A stretch of 64,000 nucleotides of DNA, taken from NCBI RefSeq assembly GCF_009905605.1, contig NZ_JAAAKZ010000022.1:1-64000 (forward strand), given 5' to 3'. The notes under the pieces are model-generated. The model ran no database searches. It was not told where the DNA came from and saw only the letters and a list, made by a program, of their open reading frames with translations. The translations under genes and the position numbers were made by a program. This document shows, in pieces, positions 16,028 to 26,700 of this stretch (position 1 is its first letter; the number at the start of each line of letters is the position of its first letter). The DNA is from Runella sp. CRIBMP. GTDB taxonomy: Bacteria; Bacteroidota; Bacteroidia; Cytophagales; Spirosomataceae.

Positions 16028-17509
16028 TTAAAGTTTGATATTAAATATATCATAAAGTGCCTGTTTTGCGGCGTGATAACCGCACATCCCGTGAACTCCT
16101 CCTCCGGGAGGGGTAGAAGAGGAACAGATATATAACCCCTTTGTGGAGCTGCGATACGGAGACCACCTCAATGCCGGCCGTGTAAAGAGTTGGTCGAGGG
16201 TTAAAGCACCGCCGTTAATATCTCCCCCGATATAATTGGGGTTGTATTCTTCCATTTGGGCCGTATTGAGCGTATGTCTTGCCAAAATTCGCTCTCTAAA
16301 ACCTGGCGCAAAACGTTCAATTTGCCTTTCTATGGTGTTTGTCATGTCTTTAGTGGAACCGTTTGGGACGTGGCAATAACCCCACAACACATGTTTGTCT
16401 TTTGGAGCACGGGTAGCATCAAAAAGACTTTGTTGGGCTAGCAAAACAAAAGGTTTTTCAGCATGGGAGCCATTCCAAACCGATTGCTCGGCGGCGGCTA
16501 TTTCCTGAAAAGTATTTCCGAGGTGCAACGTACCAGCAGCCCTAGCTGCTTCGGAGCGAAACGGAACGGGGCCATCCAATGCCCAATCAACCTTAAAAAC
16601 GCCCATCCCATAACGGTATTTTTCAAGCTGCCATTTATAAATAGCCGAAAACTGATGTCCAGCAATTTTGAGTAACTGTCGCGGTGTAATGTCGAATAAA
16701 ATTGTTTGGGCGGAAGGCAGTTGCGAAAGTGATTGAACGTAAAAATCTGTTTCAATTTTGCCCCCAATTGACGTAAAATACGAAGCTAAGGCATTGCTGA
16801 TTTGCTGAGAGCCTCCCTTAGGAATGGGCCACCCTTGCACATGCCCAGCGGTCAGTAAGATCAAACCGATGGCGGAAGTAGTCAAGTGACTGAGGGGTAA
16901 AATCGAATGCGCCGCCATCCCGGCCCACAGCCCTTGCGCGGCTGGGGTTTTGAACTTTTTAACCAACCAAGAAGCTGGCGCTAAGGCATTAAGGCCGAAT
17001 TGAGCAAAACTAATCGGGTTTTCGGGAAAGCGCAAAGGACCTAAAATGCCCGAAATAAGGGACGTCCAGTGTTTTTTAATGGGGTATATCAAGGATAGGT
17101 ACTTTGCCTCGTCTATTCCCAATAATGAAGCTGTTTTGTCAATGGATTGGGCAAGTACCGCCGCGGTTCCATCGTCAAATGGGTGGGCTGCCGCAATGGG
17201 AGAATAAAGATATTCCAAGCCATGTTTCTCTAATGGTAAAGTGCTAAAAAAAGGAGAGGCCACCGCCATAGGATGAATAGCTGAGCAAATATCATGTTTA
17301 AAGCCTGGCAGGGTTAATTCTGCCGTTCGTAAGCCACCTCCAATCGTAGATTTTCCTTCTACCAGCAAAACCTGTAGCCCTGCTTGTTGCATAGTAATGG
17401 CCGCGGATAGCCCGTTTGGGCCAGAACCAACCACAACAGCATCAAAATCATAGCTTTTTGCCCCCCGAAAGGAGGGCTGGGTTGTAATAAATGGTTGGTT
17501 ATTTTTCAA
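16028..17509 (-). CDS. FAD-dependent oxidoreductase, phytoene-desaturase-like
   Basis: This 493-aa protein has the dinucleotide-binding motif GSGPNG at 28-33, an acidic residue after the second strand (VEGKSTIGGGLRT, about 50-62) and a C-terminal FAD-binding stretch STPPGGGVHGMCGYHAA (about 466-482). These define the COG1233 family, which includes CrtI and retinol-saturase-like enzymes. Neighbours give no carotenoid pathway, so the substrate is unknown. It is the last gene of the long minus-strand run, 47 bases after soxC, with a terminator immediately downstream. It has no signal peptide and is probably cytosolic or membrane-associated. Confidence 0.8.
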   Translation of the reverse strand: MKNNQPFITTQPSFRGAKSYDFDAVVVGSGPNGLSAAITMQQAGLQVLLVEGKSTIGGGLRTAELTLPGFKHDICSAIHPMAVASPFFSTLPLEKHGLEYLYSPIAAAHPFDDGTAAVLAQSIDKTASLLGIDEAKYLSLIYPIKKHWTSLISGILGPLRFPENPISFAQFGLNALAPASWLVKKFKTPAAQGLWAGMAAHSILPLSHLTTSAIGLILLTAGHVQGWPIPKGGSQQISNALASYFTSIGGKIETDFYVQSLSQLPSAQTILFDITPRQLLKIAGHQFSAIYKWQLEKYRYGMGVFKVDWALDGPVPFRSEAARAAGTLHLGNTFQEIAAAEQSVWNGSHAEKPFVLLAQQSLFDATRAPKDKHVLWGYCHVPNGSTKDMTNTIERQIERFAPGFRERILARHTLNTAQMEEYNPNYIGGDINGGALTLDQLFTRPALRWSPYRSSTKGLYICSSSTPPGGGVHGMCGYHAAKQALYDIFNIKL

Positions 17510-17556
17510 TGGGTTAAAATTGGGATTTCAGTTTTGCTTATTAAAAGGGAACATTT

Positions 17557-18795
17557 TTATTTTTCTGGTTTGAACAGCACCGCACCGTCGCGCTTGATTT
17601 GCCAAGCCGTAATGGGATTGAAATGATAACCGCCCGACTCGCCACGTGCTTCCACCAGTTGCTTCAGCGTGGGTTGGGTATAACCCGTTTCGTCGGTGAC
17701 GCGACTCATGATCTCGGTTTCATCGCCTTTCCATTGCCACAAATACCGAAAAGCAGTATGCGCTTTGTCCAGGATCGGGTCCTGAAGGGCTGCCAGGTGC
17801 CACGACTTACCTGCATCAGTGCTGACTTCCACCCGCACTACTTTTCCGCGCCCGCTCCAGGCAATGCCCCGAATCTCAATCCAGCCTTTTTCTACGCTTT
17901 GGGGGTACGAAGGAAAGGTGATGATGGAGCGTGCGTCCATGTCAAAACTGAACTGCCGTACTCTGCCGTTGACACTTTCGGTGTATTTGGAGGTTTCTTC
18001 GCGGGTCATGAACGGCTGATCGGAAAGCTCCAGTCGACGCAGCCATTTGACGCTCGTGTTTCCTTCCCAGCCCGGCAAAAACAACCGCAGCGGATAGCCC
18101 TGCTCGGGACGGAGGGCTTCGCCGTTTTGAGCGTAGGCCAAAATAGCATCGTCCCAACCTTTTTTGACGGGAATGCTGCGGGTCATGACGGCAGCATCGC
18201 CTCCTTCGGCCAGAAACCACGTAGCGTTGGGTTTGATGCCCGCTTCCCGGAAGATCGTGGAGAGTTTCACACCCGTCCATTCACTTTGGCTGGTCAAGCC
18301 GCACACATCCTGCGGACGGAGAGTTTCTTTGCCCGAACGGAAATTGCCCGAACATTCCAAAAAAGCAATTCGTGACACCGACGGAAAACGCTTTAGGTCA
18401 GCCACTTTGAAAATGAGGGGTTTTTCCACTAACCCATGAATTAGCAATTCGTGTTTGGCGGGATCAATGGCAGGTACGCCGCCGTGGTTACGTTCAAAAT
18501 GCAGATCGGAAGGGGTGATCATTCCGTAAATATCCTGCAACGGCGACCGCGAAGAGGTGGCAGAGGGGTCTTTGAGCAATTTTTCAAACGGCGACCGGGT
18601 GCCCAGCTCTCCGGGCGGTACCCCTGGGACTTTGGTGGGGTCATCGTCCAACGCTGACTGCGGAATGCCTTTTTGGAGGGTATGTCCGTGCGCATTTTGA
18701 ACAAGGGCGACGGCGACCGTGGCCGCTCCGCCGAGGAGTTTACGCCGCGAGAGTTTCTCCGTAAACTGACTGAGTTGAATGAGGGTGTTTTTCAT
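17557..18795 (-). CDS. soxC: Sulfite dehydrogenase molybdopterin subunit, SoxC-like
   Basis: This 412-aa protein begins with a twin-arginine signal (SRRKLLGGAATVAVALV, residues 16-32), so it is exported folded to the periplasm. The sulfite-oxidase fold is shown by the Cys ligand of the molybdenum in FLECSGN (about 152-158), by EWTGVKLSTI, and by GYPLRLFLPGWEGNTSVKWL (about 246-265). The C-terminal dimerisation domain (about 295-400) has VEVSTDAGKSW. SoxC acts with a cytochrome c subunit, and the next gene upstream encodes a c-type cytochrome overlapping by four bases. The pair should oxidise sulfite, or a related sulfur species, and pass electrons to the respiratory chain. The usual SoxXYZAB genes are absent. 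Confidence 0.88.
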   Translation of the reverse strand: MKNTLIQLSQFTEKLSRRKLLGGAATVAVALVQNAHGHTLQKGIPQSALDDDPTKVPGVPPGELGTRSPFEKLLKDPSATSSRSPLQDIYGMITPSDLHFERNHGGVPAIDPAKHELLIHGLVEKPLIFKVADLKRFPSVSRIAFLECSGNFRSGKETLRPQDVCGLTSQSEWTGVKLSTIFREAGIKPNATWFLAEGGDAAVMTRSIPVKKGWDDAILAYAQNGEALRPEQGYPLRLFLPGWEGNTSVKWLRRLELSDQPFMTREETSKYTESVNGRVRQFSFDMDARSIITFPSYPQSVEKGWIEIRGIAWSGRGKVVRVEVSTDAGKSWHLAALQDPILDKAHTAFRYLWQWKGDETEIMSRVTDETGYTQPTLKQLVEARGESGGYHFNPITAWQIKRDGAVLFKPEK

Positions 18796-19421
18796 TTTAC
18801 TTCCGGTCCTCCTTTCCGGTCGTCGGGAACGAACAGTTTTTGTGCGGGCATGATGACTTTGGGAAGCGATTTGGCATCAATCACGGTTTTTTCGTCGATG
18901 AGTTTGTTAGCGCTCAACAGATAAGCCGTCAAATGGTAAACCTCTTCATTGGTCAGTGAGCCAGGTTGGTTGAACGGCATAGCCCGGCGTATGTAGTCAA
19001 ACACCGTGGTGGCGTAGGGCCAATAATTGCCGATGGTTTTTTCGGCCCGCTTTTCTTTATCGCCAGCGGCAGTTGTGGTCACCAGTGAGCCATTCGGCCC
19101 GCCGATGCCGCCTGCTCCGTGACAGGCCACGCATTTGCTATCAAAAATGATTTTGCCCTTGGTGGCAAGACCAGAACCCGCCGGCAAGCCTTTGCCATCG
19201 GGACGGATGTCAATGTCTAATCGGTCAATTTCGGCCTTTGTGGCCGGACGCCCGAAACCGAAAGAGGCGGGGTGTTGCGTGGTATCAGAAATCGCCAAAT
19301 ACTGGTTTGGGGCTTGAAAATCGTCGTTTCCGGTATACAAAACTCCCAATACCGAAAACAGTATCGGGAGTTGAACATACAACTTTAAGCTTAGGGCAAA
19401 AGGTCTTTGCATTGGAATCAA
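18792..19421 (-). CDS. SoxD-like cytochrome c
   Basis: This 209-aa protein has an N-terminal membrane or signal segment (about 12-30), then a linker, and one CVACH haem site at 97-101. The distal ligand is probably the Met in RRAMPFNQPG (about 155-164). The region matches the monohaem cytochrome partner of SoxC-type sulfite dehydrogenases. Its stop overlaps the soxC start by four bases, supporting a functional pair. Located in the periplasm, it should accept electrons from SoxC. It is shorter than proteobacterial SoxD, which has two haems, so this is the one-haem form. Confidence 0.82.
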   Translation of the reverse strand: MIPMQRPFALSLKLYVQLPILFSVLGVLYTGNDDFQAPNQYLAISDTTQHPASFGFGRPATKAEIDRLDIDIRPDGKGLPAGSGLATKGKIIFDSKCVACHGAGGIGGPNGSLVTTTAAGDKEKRAEKTIGNYWPYATTVFDYIRRAMPFNQPGSLTNEEVYHLTAYLLSANKLIDEKTVIDAKSLPKVIMPAQKLFVPDDRKGGPEVK

Positions 19422-19487
19422 TGGGGGTTATTCGTTCAATTTGTCAATGAATGGGTAAGTTAAAACAAATTGAGAAAAAAAGCGCGA

Positions 19488-20369
19488 TCAATGGTCTCCG
19501 TGGTATTTTTCTCCTGCCTTGACGGCCAATGCCAACGTGTTTTCTTTGGTCGGAAGCGGGCAGGTGGCGTAAGGTGTGAAGGCACACGGCGGATTGTACG
19601 CTTTGTTGAAATCAATGTACGTATAGCCCTCAGCGTCAGGAGCGGGGGCGTCGAGAAAACGTCCGCCGCCGTACGAGCCGTGTTTATTGGTCAAGTCGCC
19701 AAACACGAAATGCGGACGCTCTTTGGAGCCGACGGCGTCGAGGCTGTACTCTTTGCCGCCGAAGGTGAAGACAAACTTACCGGGCGATTCCTGCTCGTAC
19801 GTGCGCCCCGTGATATCGGTAATGCTCAGTTTTTTCCCAACCGTCGGAATGAACTTTGCCTTTACGCGCCAATCCTGACTGATGGGAAACGTTTCGATTC
19901 CCTTAATTCCTTTCAGGTACGGCCCTTCCAGATCACGCAGACGAATGGCGTATTTGTCGCCCCGCTGAATGATGAACCAGCGCAGGGTTTTGTGTTTCAA
20001 CACGGTAGGTTTGCCCTGATACGGAAAAAGTTCGGCGGCGGTTACGGGTTGGTCGCCCAACGCGACCGACGCGTCTTTGGCAGCTTCAAAGGTTACTTTG
20101 CCATTTTTTAAAATGACCTTTCCCAAAAAAGCATCGCTGTGATCTTCGGGAAATACAATGCTGTTTTTGGCATTACCGCCAATGGTATTTTCGCCCTCCT
20201 GCAACCAGAACAAACCCGCCAGATTGAGCCAGCCTTCTTCTTTTTTAAGGTCGTCGATGCGTTTTTGATGCCAGGTTTTGATCTCTGCTTCGTAGGAGGT
20301 CTCTACCGTAAAAGCCAACAGGAAGACCGACAAAAACAGTACTGCTGCGTGTGTTGCGTACTTTTTCAT
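19488..20369 (-). CDS. Secreted DUF1684 protein
   Basis: This 293-aa protein has a signal peptide (residues 1-23) and then the family's typical opening WHQKRIDDLKKEEGWLNLAG with FWLQEGENTIG. The C-terminus has the conserved HGSYGGGRFLDAP, YTYIDFNKAYNPPCAFTPY and TCPLPTKENTL. DUF1684 members are widespread secreted proteins without assigned function. It lies 66 bases upstream of the SoxD-like gene and 77 after the TPR gene in the same run, which links it to the sulfite-dehydrogenase module by context only. Confidence 0.85.
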   Translation of the reverse strand: MKKYATHAAVLFLSVFLLAFTVETSYEAEIKTWHQKRIDDLKKEEGWLNLAGLFWLQEGENTIGGNAKNSIVFPEDHSDAFLGKVILKNGKVTFEAAKDASVALGDQPVTAAELFPYQGKPTVLKHKTLRWFIIQRGDKYAIRLRDLEGPYLKGIKGIETFPISQDWRVKAKFIPTVGKKLSITDITGRTYEQESPGKFVFTFGGKEYSLDAVGSKERPHFVFGDLTNKHGSYGGGRFLDAPAPDAEGYTYIDFNKAYNPPCAFTPYATCPLPTKENTLALAVKAGEKYHGDH

Positions 20370-20446
20370 GATGAATGAATTTTGAGTGAAAAATGAGAGA
20401 TAATAGATGGATATTGTTAAAAATCAGCGGTTAATAATTGGGTTTG

Positions 20447-22180
20447 CTAAAGCGGGAACAGGCCTTTGTCGCCAAATTTGGATACTTCTGCCAGTTGGGC
20501 GGCATATTCGTTGGCTTTGGCACGGTCTCCTTTTTGTTTGTATACCCTGTACAATCCCCAGTAGGCGTTGGCGGTATGGGGATAGCGTTCCAACAGTTGT
20601 TCGTAGGCCTTTACGGCTTTGTCGTATTGGCCCGCTTTAAGGTGGGCTTCGGCCAAACTGATCAGCACCGGACGCGCGTACGACGGCGGCTCACTGTAAC
20701 CGAGTTCAACTTCCTTGGTCTTGGCTTTTTCGAGGAGGGCTACGGCTTCCGGGTAGTTGTTTTCGGCGCTTTTGATGACCCCCTGCAATTCCAGCGACGC
20801 CACGTTCAGGTCGTTGATGCGACGGGTGGCAATGATCTCTTTGGCGGAGCCCTGATTTTCGTTGCGCCAGAGCAGCGCGTCGAGGGCATTGACGAAGCGC
20901 TTGGCGTCGTCGATGCGGCCGTTTTTGACGGCCTGCATGCCCGACGCGAAGTAAAACAGCGCATCTTTGTACGCGATGGCTTTGCCGGTAAAGAGGCTGT
21001 CTTTGTCCAATCGAATGGCGGCCAATCGGTCAGCGGCTTTTTGGTAAAACCCAAAACAAAGCTCCATTTTGGCGGGCGCGATCACCCCCTGATAGAAGAA
21101 ACGGCCTTCGTATTTGCGTTTCCGTTCTTTCGTGGCAGGCATATTTTGCAGCTTTTCCGCGTAATACAGGGCCGTTTGATACCGACCGTTTTCGGCGCAG
21201 TTGGAGAGCAGGTAATTAATGTTGTGGATATAGTTCCAGGCATCGACCTCGGGAATATTTTGTTGCTTCATGTAAATTGAATCCACCTTTACGGCCGCTA
21301 CAAACGCATCGTGCGCTTTTTTGTATTCGCCCAATTTGTAATACACGTGGCCCGGCATGTGAACCATGTGCCCCGAATTGGGGGCGAGTTTTGGTAGTTT
21401 TTCAGAACTTTCGAGGGCCTGTTCCGGACAGCAGTTTTCTTTTAAATGGATCCAATAATGATGGGCCGCCGCGTTGTTGGGATGCTCGCGGAGCAGGTCT
21501 TTCAGCAAGTATTCGGAGTAGAGTTGCCCTTCGCGGGGGTTGAGTTTGGCATCGTAGCCACCCATTTTGCTCAAGGCCAAAAACAGCTTGGCATCTACAT
21601 CCTGCGGGTATTTGTGGATGATGAGTTCCAGCTTTTTCTGATACGCCGCTTTCCCGCCTTCAGCGTCGCCGTCACGTAGTAAAATGGCTTCGGCGTATAG
21701 TTTTTCGCGTTCCGTGGCGTTGTCTTTCAGGGCTTTCAGCTTACGGAGGGCCAGTTTTTGGTCGTTCTTAAACTCATCTCCTTCAATAGCCCCAATGGCG
21801 CTGTACAATCCGTAATAGGGCATAATCGCCGCAGAATCGTGCCGAATGGCTTCTTTGAAGGCGCGGTACGCCTCAAAATCCCAGAAACAGTGCAGCAACT
21901 GAATACCCTGATTAAAAAAAGCCTGCGTTTTGGCCGATTGGGTCGAGATGGGAAAATTCGCGGAACCAATACCGGTCAGCAGTTGCGGTACGGGCAGGTT
22001 ATGCACAAACACCGTTTCCTTGCGGTATTCCTGAATGTGATTCAGATGGTCGTGGCCGGACCTATCGTGGGCTTCCTGCCGGTGGCCATCGTGCGCCGGT
22101 TCCTGCGGCTCACTCTGCCGAACCCGCTGCGCCGTGGCGCTGAAGGCGAGTAAACAAAAAAGAAAGATGCGAAAGACCAT
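20447..22180 (-). CDS. Secreted tetratricopeptide-repeat protein
   Basis: The start at 22180 gives 577 aa with the signal peptide MVFRIFLFCLLAFSATAQ; the 16 upstream residues in the open frame lack signal character. The mature protein begins with a His-rich linker (about 20-50) and continues as a helical repeat protein. Clear TPR units include the block HMPGHVYYKLGEYKKAHDAF (about 272-291) and the last two repeats near 515-570 (AYEQLLERYPHTANAYWGLY). The pattern CFWDFEAYRAFKEAIRHD near the N-terminus is typical of a family often found with periplasmic oxidoreductases. Role unknown; it may scaffold or handle the substrate of the operon. Confidence 0.78.
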   Translation of the reverse strand: MVFRIFLFCLLAFSATAQRVRQSEPQEPAHDGHRQEAHDRSGHDHLNHIQEYRKETVFVHNLPVPQLLTGIGSANFPISTQSAKTQAFFNQGIQLLHCFWDFEAYRAFKEAIRHDSAAIMPYYGLYSAIGAIEGDEFKNDQKLALRKLKALKDNATEREKLYAEAILLRDGDAEGGKAAYQKKLELIIHKYPQDVDAKLFLALSKMGGYDAKLNPREGQLYSEYLLKDLLREHPNNAAAHHYWIHLKENCCPEQALESSEKLPKLAPNSGHMVHMPGHVYYKLGEYKKAHDAFVAAVKVDSIYMKQQNIPEVDAWNYIHNINYLLSNCAENGRYQTALYYAEKLQNMPATKERKRKYEGRFFYQGVIAPAKMELCFGFYQKAADRLAAIRLDKDSLFTGKAIAYKDALFYFASGMQAVKNGRIDDAKRFVNALDALLWRNENQGSAKEIIATRRINDLNVASLELQGVIKSAENNYPEAVALLEKAKTKEVELGYSEPPSYARPVLISLAEAHLKAGQYDKAVKAYEQLLERYPHTANAYWGLYRVYKQKGDRAKANEYAAQLAEVSKFGDKGLFPL

Positions 22181-22264
22181 AGAATGAAAAGAATCAATGT
22201 GTTGGGTGGAATGACCGGCAGCATGCATTGTTCATGCCGCCGGTAACGTCGGGTTTTTGTGGAA

Positions 22265-23725
22265 TCAGTCCAGTAATTTTTTGTTGGTAACGATCTCTAC
22301 GTTGGGCAATGGCAAAATGTAATTCACGTCCGTAGGTTTCACTTCCGGAGCGCTCAGGGCACTGCTCGCTTTAGCAGGCAGGGGCAACAGATTGCGCAGC
22401 AGGTCGTTGGAGCGGAAGCCTTCGCCCAACAGCTCGATTCGACGCTCTTTCAAAATGGTATTGACCAGGGCCGTGGGTGTTTCGAGGGCGCTTGCGGGGA
22501 ATACATAGGCGGCATCGGAGCGATTCCGAACGGCCTTCAGCAACTCCGTGGCTTTGGCGACATCGCCCGTGCGGGCGGCAGCTTCGGCGTAGTTGAGCAG
22601 CACTTCCGAATATCTGATAATGGGGAGATAGTCCAAAAACGGCGAAGGTTTGTTGTATTTGGTCAAAAACTGAACGCCCGAAGCGGTTCGCGCAAACGTG
22701 CGCCGCAAGTCAGTGGATTTCCATTCGGTATCGCCCCAGATTCCCGTTGGGTTCAGGTTGTATTCTGAATTGGCATTGTACACGTACGGAAAAGAAGATT
22801 GTCCGCCGACGTTGTCCAATTCCGTCATCGGTACCGACAGGATCGACTCGGTGCTGGTGTAGTTGGTGGTGAAAATTTCCACGATGTTTTGCAGCTTATG
22901 CGCTACTCCCGACGAAGCGGCAAAAGGTGCTCCCGTCGACACGATCTTTTTCGCTTCCTCGATCACTTTGGCGTAGTTGCCGCTGTTGAGGTACACACGG
23001 GTTTTGAGCGCAATGGCGGTGTTGCGGTGCGCACGGGTGGTATTCAGCAGGGCAGAAGCGTAATTGAGCGGAAGGTCTGCTTCGGCTTCGTCGAGGTCTT
23101 TGATGATCTGAGCGTATACCTCGGCCACGGTGCTGCGTTTGAGGTCATTGTTGGCGGTGTTGGTTTCGGCCTGCAACCGCAGCGGTAAACCTGGCGAAGT
23201 GCCCTTGTTTTCGTTGTAGGGACGGGCGTAGAGCGTTACCAAACTGTAATAACTCAATGCCCGCAGAAACTTGGCTTCGGCGATGTACTGCTTGGTCAGC
23301 GCGGCACTTACCTTGGTGGGATTGTCGGTCAGACCTTTGATGAGAATGTTGGCATTATTGATGGACGTGTACGCCGCCGACCAAAACCCAGCCACAAAGT
23401 TGGAGCCTGAATTTAAGGTTTGGTTCCACGCCTCAAAGGCCGTGAAGGTATTGCTGGTGCGGTTGATGAATTCTTCCCCCCGGGCTTCGGTGTAGATGTA
23501 ATAATTGCCGCCGTAAAAGTTTCCGCTTTTGACGGATTTATAGATTCCGTTGACCAATCCCAAAATACGATCGGGGGTGTCGAACGCATTGGCTCCGCTG
23601 ATGGAAGTTTCGGGGGCAGGGTTCAATAATGTTTGGTCGTCGCAGCTTGAGATGGTGAGCAATAGCCCCACGCACAAAGCGCCGGGGATACGACGAACGG
23701 TTGGATATGTGTGTACTCTTTTCAT
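22265..23725 (-). CDS. SusD/RagB-family nutrient-binding lipoprotein
   Basis: This 486-aa protein has a lipoprotein signal with lipobox near LLTISSC. The SusD fold is indicated by the N-terminal part (NAFDTPDRILGLVNGIYKSV), the helix AEAKFLRALSYYSLVTLYA, and the C-terminal block RYSEVLLNYAEAAARTGD followed by KERRIELLGEGFR. SusD proteins sit on the cell surface as a lid on SusC and bind the substrate. Its partner SusC is encoded 39 bases upstream. The ligand is not predictable from sequence. It is the second of two such pairs in this operon. Confidence 0.93.
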   Translation of the reverse strand: MKRVHTYPTVRRIPGALCVGLLLTISSCDDQTLLNPAPETSISGANAFDTPDRILGLVNGIYKSVKSGNFYGGNYYIYTEARGEEFINRTSNTFTAFEAWNQTLNSGSNFVAGFWSAAYTSINNANILIKGLTDNPTKVSAALTKQYIAEAKFLRALSYYSLVTLYARPYNENKGTSPGLPLRLQAETNTANNDLKRSTVAEVYAQIIKDLDEAEADLPLNYASALLNTTRAHRNTAIALKTRVYLNSGNYAKVIEEAKKIVSTGAPFAASSGVAHKLQNIVEIFTTNYTSTESILSVPMTELDNVGGQSSFPYVYNANSEYNLNPTGIWGDTEWKSTDLRRTFARTASGVQFLTKYNKPSPFLDYLPIIRYSEVLLNYAEAAARTGDVAKATELLKAVRNRSDAAYVFPASALETPTALVNTILKERRIELLGEGFRSNDLLRNLLPLPAKASSALSAPEVKPTDVNYILPLPNVEIVTNKKLLD

Positions 23726-23764
23726 ACGCTTGATTTCGTTATACGTTCTGATAATGGCTTATGA

Positions 23765-26700
23765 TTAAAAACTTACGTTGAGGCCGAAGGTGAATGTCCG
23801 GGCCTGACCCACTGAGTTCTTCTCGACACCCGGAGTAGTGTTGGAGTTGCCGTTGACCGATGATTCGGGGTCGGTGCCCGTATAAGGCGTCAGCAAAAAC
23901 AGGTTGGAGCCCTGGGCGTAGACGCGCACCGTGCTGAGTCCGATCTTAGTAAACACGGGATTGGCGGGAATTCGGTAGCCCAATGACGCATTTTGTAGGC
24001 GCAGAAAATCCGCTTTTTCGGCATTGGTGGAAACGGGAAACGACGAGCCACTCGACAATTGGTCGTTGTAGACCAAGCGGGGAATGTCGGTGATGTCGCC
24101 TGGTTTTTGCCAGCGTTTCAGGATCTCGGTGGAGTTGTTATAAGCCCGTTGGTCAAGTAACGTAGCGCGCGTTCCGTTCATGATCAGGTTGCCGCCCGAG
24201 AACGAGAAGTTGATGCCCAAATCGAAGTTTTTGTACTTGAGAGTGTTACCGAATCCACCGTACCATGTAGGAATGGCATTGCCGATGAGGTAATAATCTG
24301 CTCCAGTGATGGCCGCAGCTTTGGTGCCGTCGAGGTAGGTCCACTGACTTTGACCCGGCAGCACGACTTGGCTGTACTGCACTTTTTCTCCCTTGGCATT
24401 GATGAAGATCCGTTGGCCGTTTTCTGGGTTGACACCCGCCGTTTTGGCACCGTACAAACTGCCGACTGAATACCCGACGCGGGTGATATTAGTGGTTTCG
24501 TAGGATACGTGGGTGGTGCCCACAATGTCGGTACTTCCGTCGGCGAGGGCGGTTACTTTATTGGTTAATTTGGTGAAATTCAACGAGGTATTCCACGAGA
24601 AGTCTCCCTTACGCAGTACATTGCCAGTGATGCCCAATTCGATTCCCCGGTTGTACATTGAGCCTACGTTACCCAAAATAGCGTTGCCTGGAATTCCTTT
24701 GGAAACCGCCTGCGGCGCGCTCAGGATCAGACCGTCCACGTCGTTGTTGAAGTACGTCAATTCTACCTGAATGCGGTCGTTCCAAAAGCCCAAATCCGCC
24801 CCGATGTTGGTTTGGTTGCTGGTTTCCCAGCCTAAGTTCGGATTTCCTGCTTGCGAAATGGCCCAGGTTGGCGCATTTCCGTACAAAGAGCCGCTGTACA
24901 ATTCCAACGAACTGTAGGCATCGCTCAGGTTTCCGTTGCCGACACGCCCCCAGCTGGCGCGGAGTTTGACGTTGCTCAGAACGGCGGAAAGGGGAGAGGT
25001 TTTGTAAAACTCTTCTTCTGACAGCGCCCAGCCTGCCGACACGCCGCCGAAGTTTCCGTATTTTCGGCCGCTGCCCAGGGCCGAGTTTCCGTCACGTCGG
25101 GCATTGATGGTGACGAAGTATTTTTTGCCGAAGTCATAGCTTAAACGGGCAAAATACGATAAAAAGGCGCGCTCGCTGATGTCATTGCCCGTGGCGGAAA
25201 TAGCTCCCCAGTTGCCCTGATAATTATCAAAGAAGGAGTCCGATGTTTGGGTGCGGGAAGCCCCCCAAGCGTTGTTGTTGAATTTTTGCAGGTCATATCC
25301 CAACAAAGCCGAAAGCGAGTGCTTTGCCCCAAACGCAGTGTTGTACGAAAGGGTGTTAGTCCAGTTCCAGTTGTCGCGGAGTGCGGTGGTGTTAGTGGCG
25401 TTTCCTCGACTTGAAAACCCGTTTCCCTGAATGGCACTGTCGAAGCTGACGTTGTCGGTACGGAGCCGGTCTACGGAATAAGAGGTCGTAAAATCAAGGT
25501 TTTTGAGCAGCTTGGCTACCGCCGAGAAACTGCCGATGATGCGGTCATTTTCGGACGTATAGCGGTTTTCGCGCAGCAGCGCTACGGGGTTACCCCAGTT
25601 GCTTACCACTTGGTTGTTACCCATGCCGATGGTGTTGGGAGCGGCGGGGTTGATGTTGTACGAGCCGTCGGGATTGAAGGCTGCCACGTTGGGCGGCAGC
25701 GCAATGGCCAGACGAGCCGCTCCCACCAGAAAGAAGTTGGAATTGGGCAGCGACCCGGCATAAGGCGATTCGTTGTAGCTTGAATTATAGGAAACGCTCC
25801 CTTTTAATTTCAGCCAATTCGTGATTTCCTGATCGATGTTGAAACGAACCGATTTTCGGTTGAATTCATTGCCGACCAAAAAGCCGTTTTGCTTGGTGTA
25901 ATTGGCCGAGAAATAATACGAAGTGCTCGGCGTTCCTCCCGAAATACTTACATTATGGTTTTGGGAAGTTCCCGTGCGGTAGATGTAATCGTACCAACGG
26001 GTATCAATCGGATTTTTGTTTTCGTCATAATTGGGGAAAAACAGTGCCGATGCAACTTTATCGTTAGTGGCATTGCCCCCCAATATTTTGGCATTCAGCA
26101 CAGCTTCGTTTTTGATGGCGATGTATTGCTCGGCATTCAACAATTCTGGCAAACGGACCACGTCCGACACGCCCGCCCAAGTCTCGTAGGTGATGCGCGG
26201 CTTGCCAGCTTTGCCCCGTTTGGTCGTGATGAGCAATACACCCGCTGCGGCCCGCGAGCCGTAAATGGACGTGGAGGCGGCATCTTTTAATACATCAATT
26301 GACTCAATATCAGCGGGGTTAATATCGCCAAGTGGATTGTTGGGCACGGCCGTACTGGTCGAGACGTTTCCGGTATTGATGGGGATCCCGTCTACAACTA
26401 CCAGCGGATAAGAGCTCAATGAAATAGAGTTGACCCCCCGGATACGAATCACAGGCGGGTTGTTGAGGACACCGTTGGGCTGCGCGATGCTTACCCCGGC
26501 AGCCCTTCCCTGCAAGGCCTGGTCAAAGCTCTGTACTGGTTGCTCTTTGACCACATCGCCAGTGATGCGTACCGCAGAACCCGTAAATTCGGCTTTGGTT
26601 TGCGTTCCATAGCCTACAACGCGTACCTCGTTTAGTTGTTTGGTGTTTGATTTTAAGCCGATAGAAAAAGTAGATTGATTACCAACAATTTTTTCGATTG

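Noticed and set aside
17599-18375. 258-codon open frame on the plus strand
   Set aside because: It is antisense to soxC, which carries the twin-arginine signal and the molybdenum Cys motif.
19470-20111. 213-codon open frame on the plus strand
   Set aside because: It is antisense to the DUF1684 gene, whose conserved motifs settle the coding strand.
20438-21280. 280-codon open frame on the plus strand
   Set aside because: It lies wholly opposite the TPR gene, and the antisense frame has the skewed Val/Phe/Gly composition of a shadow frame.
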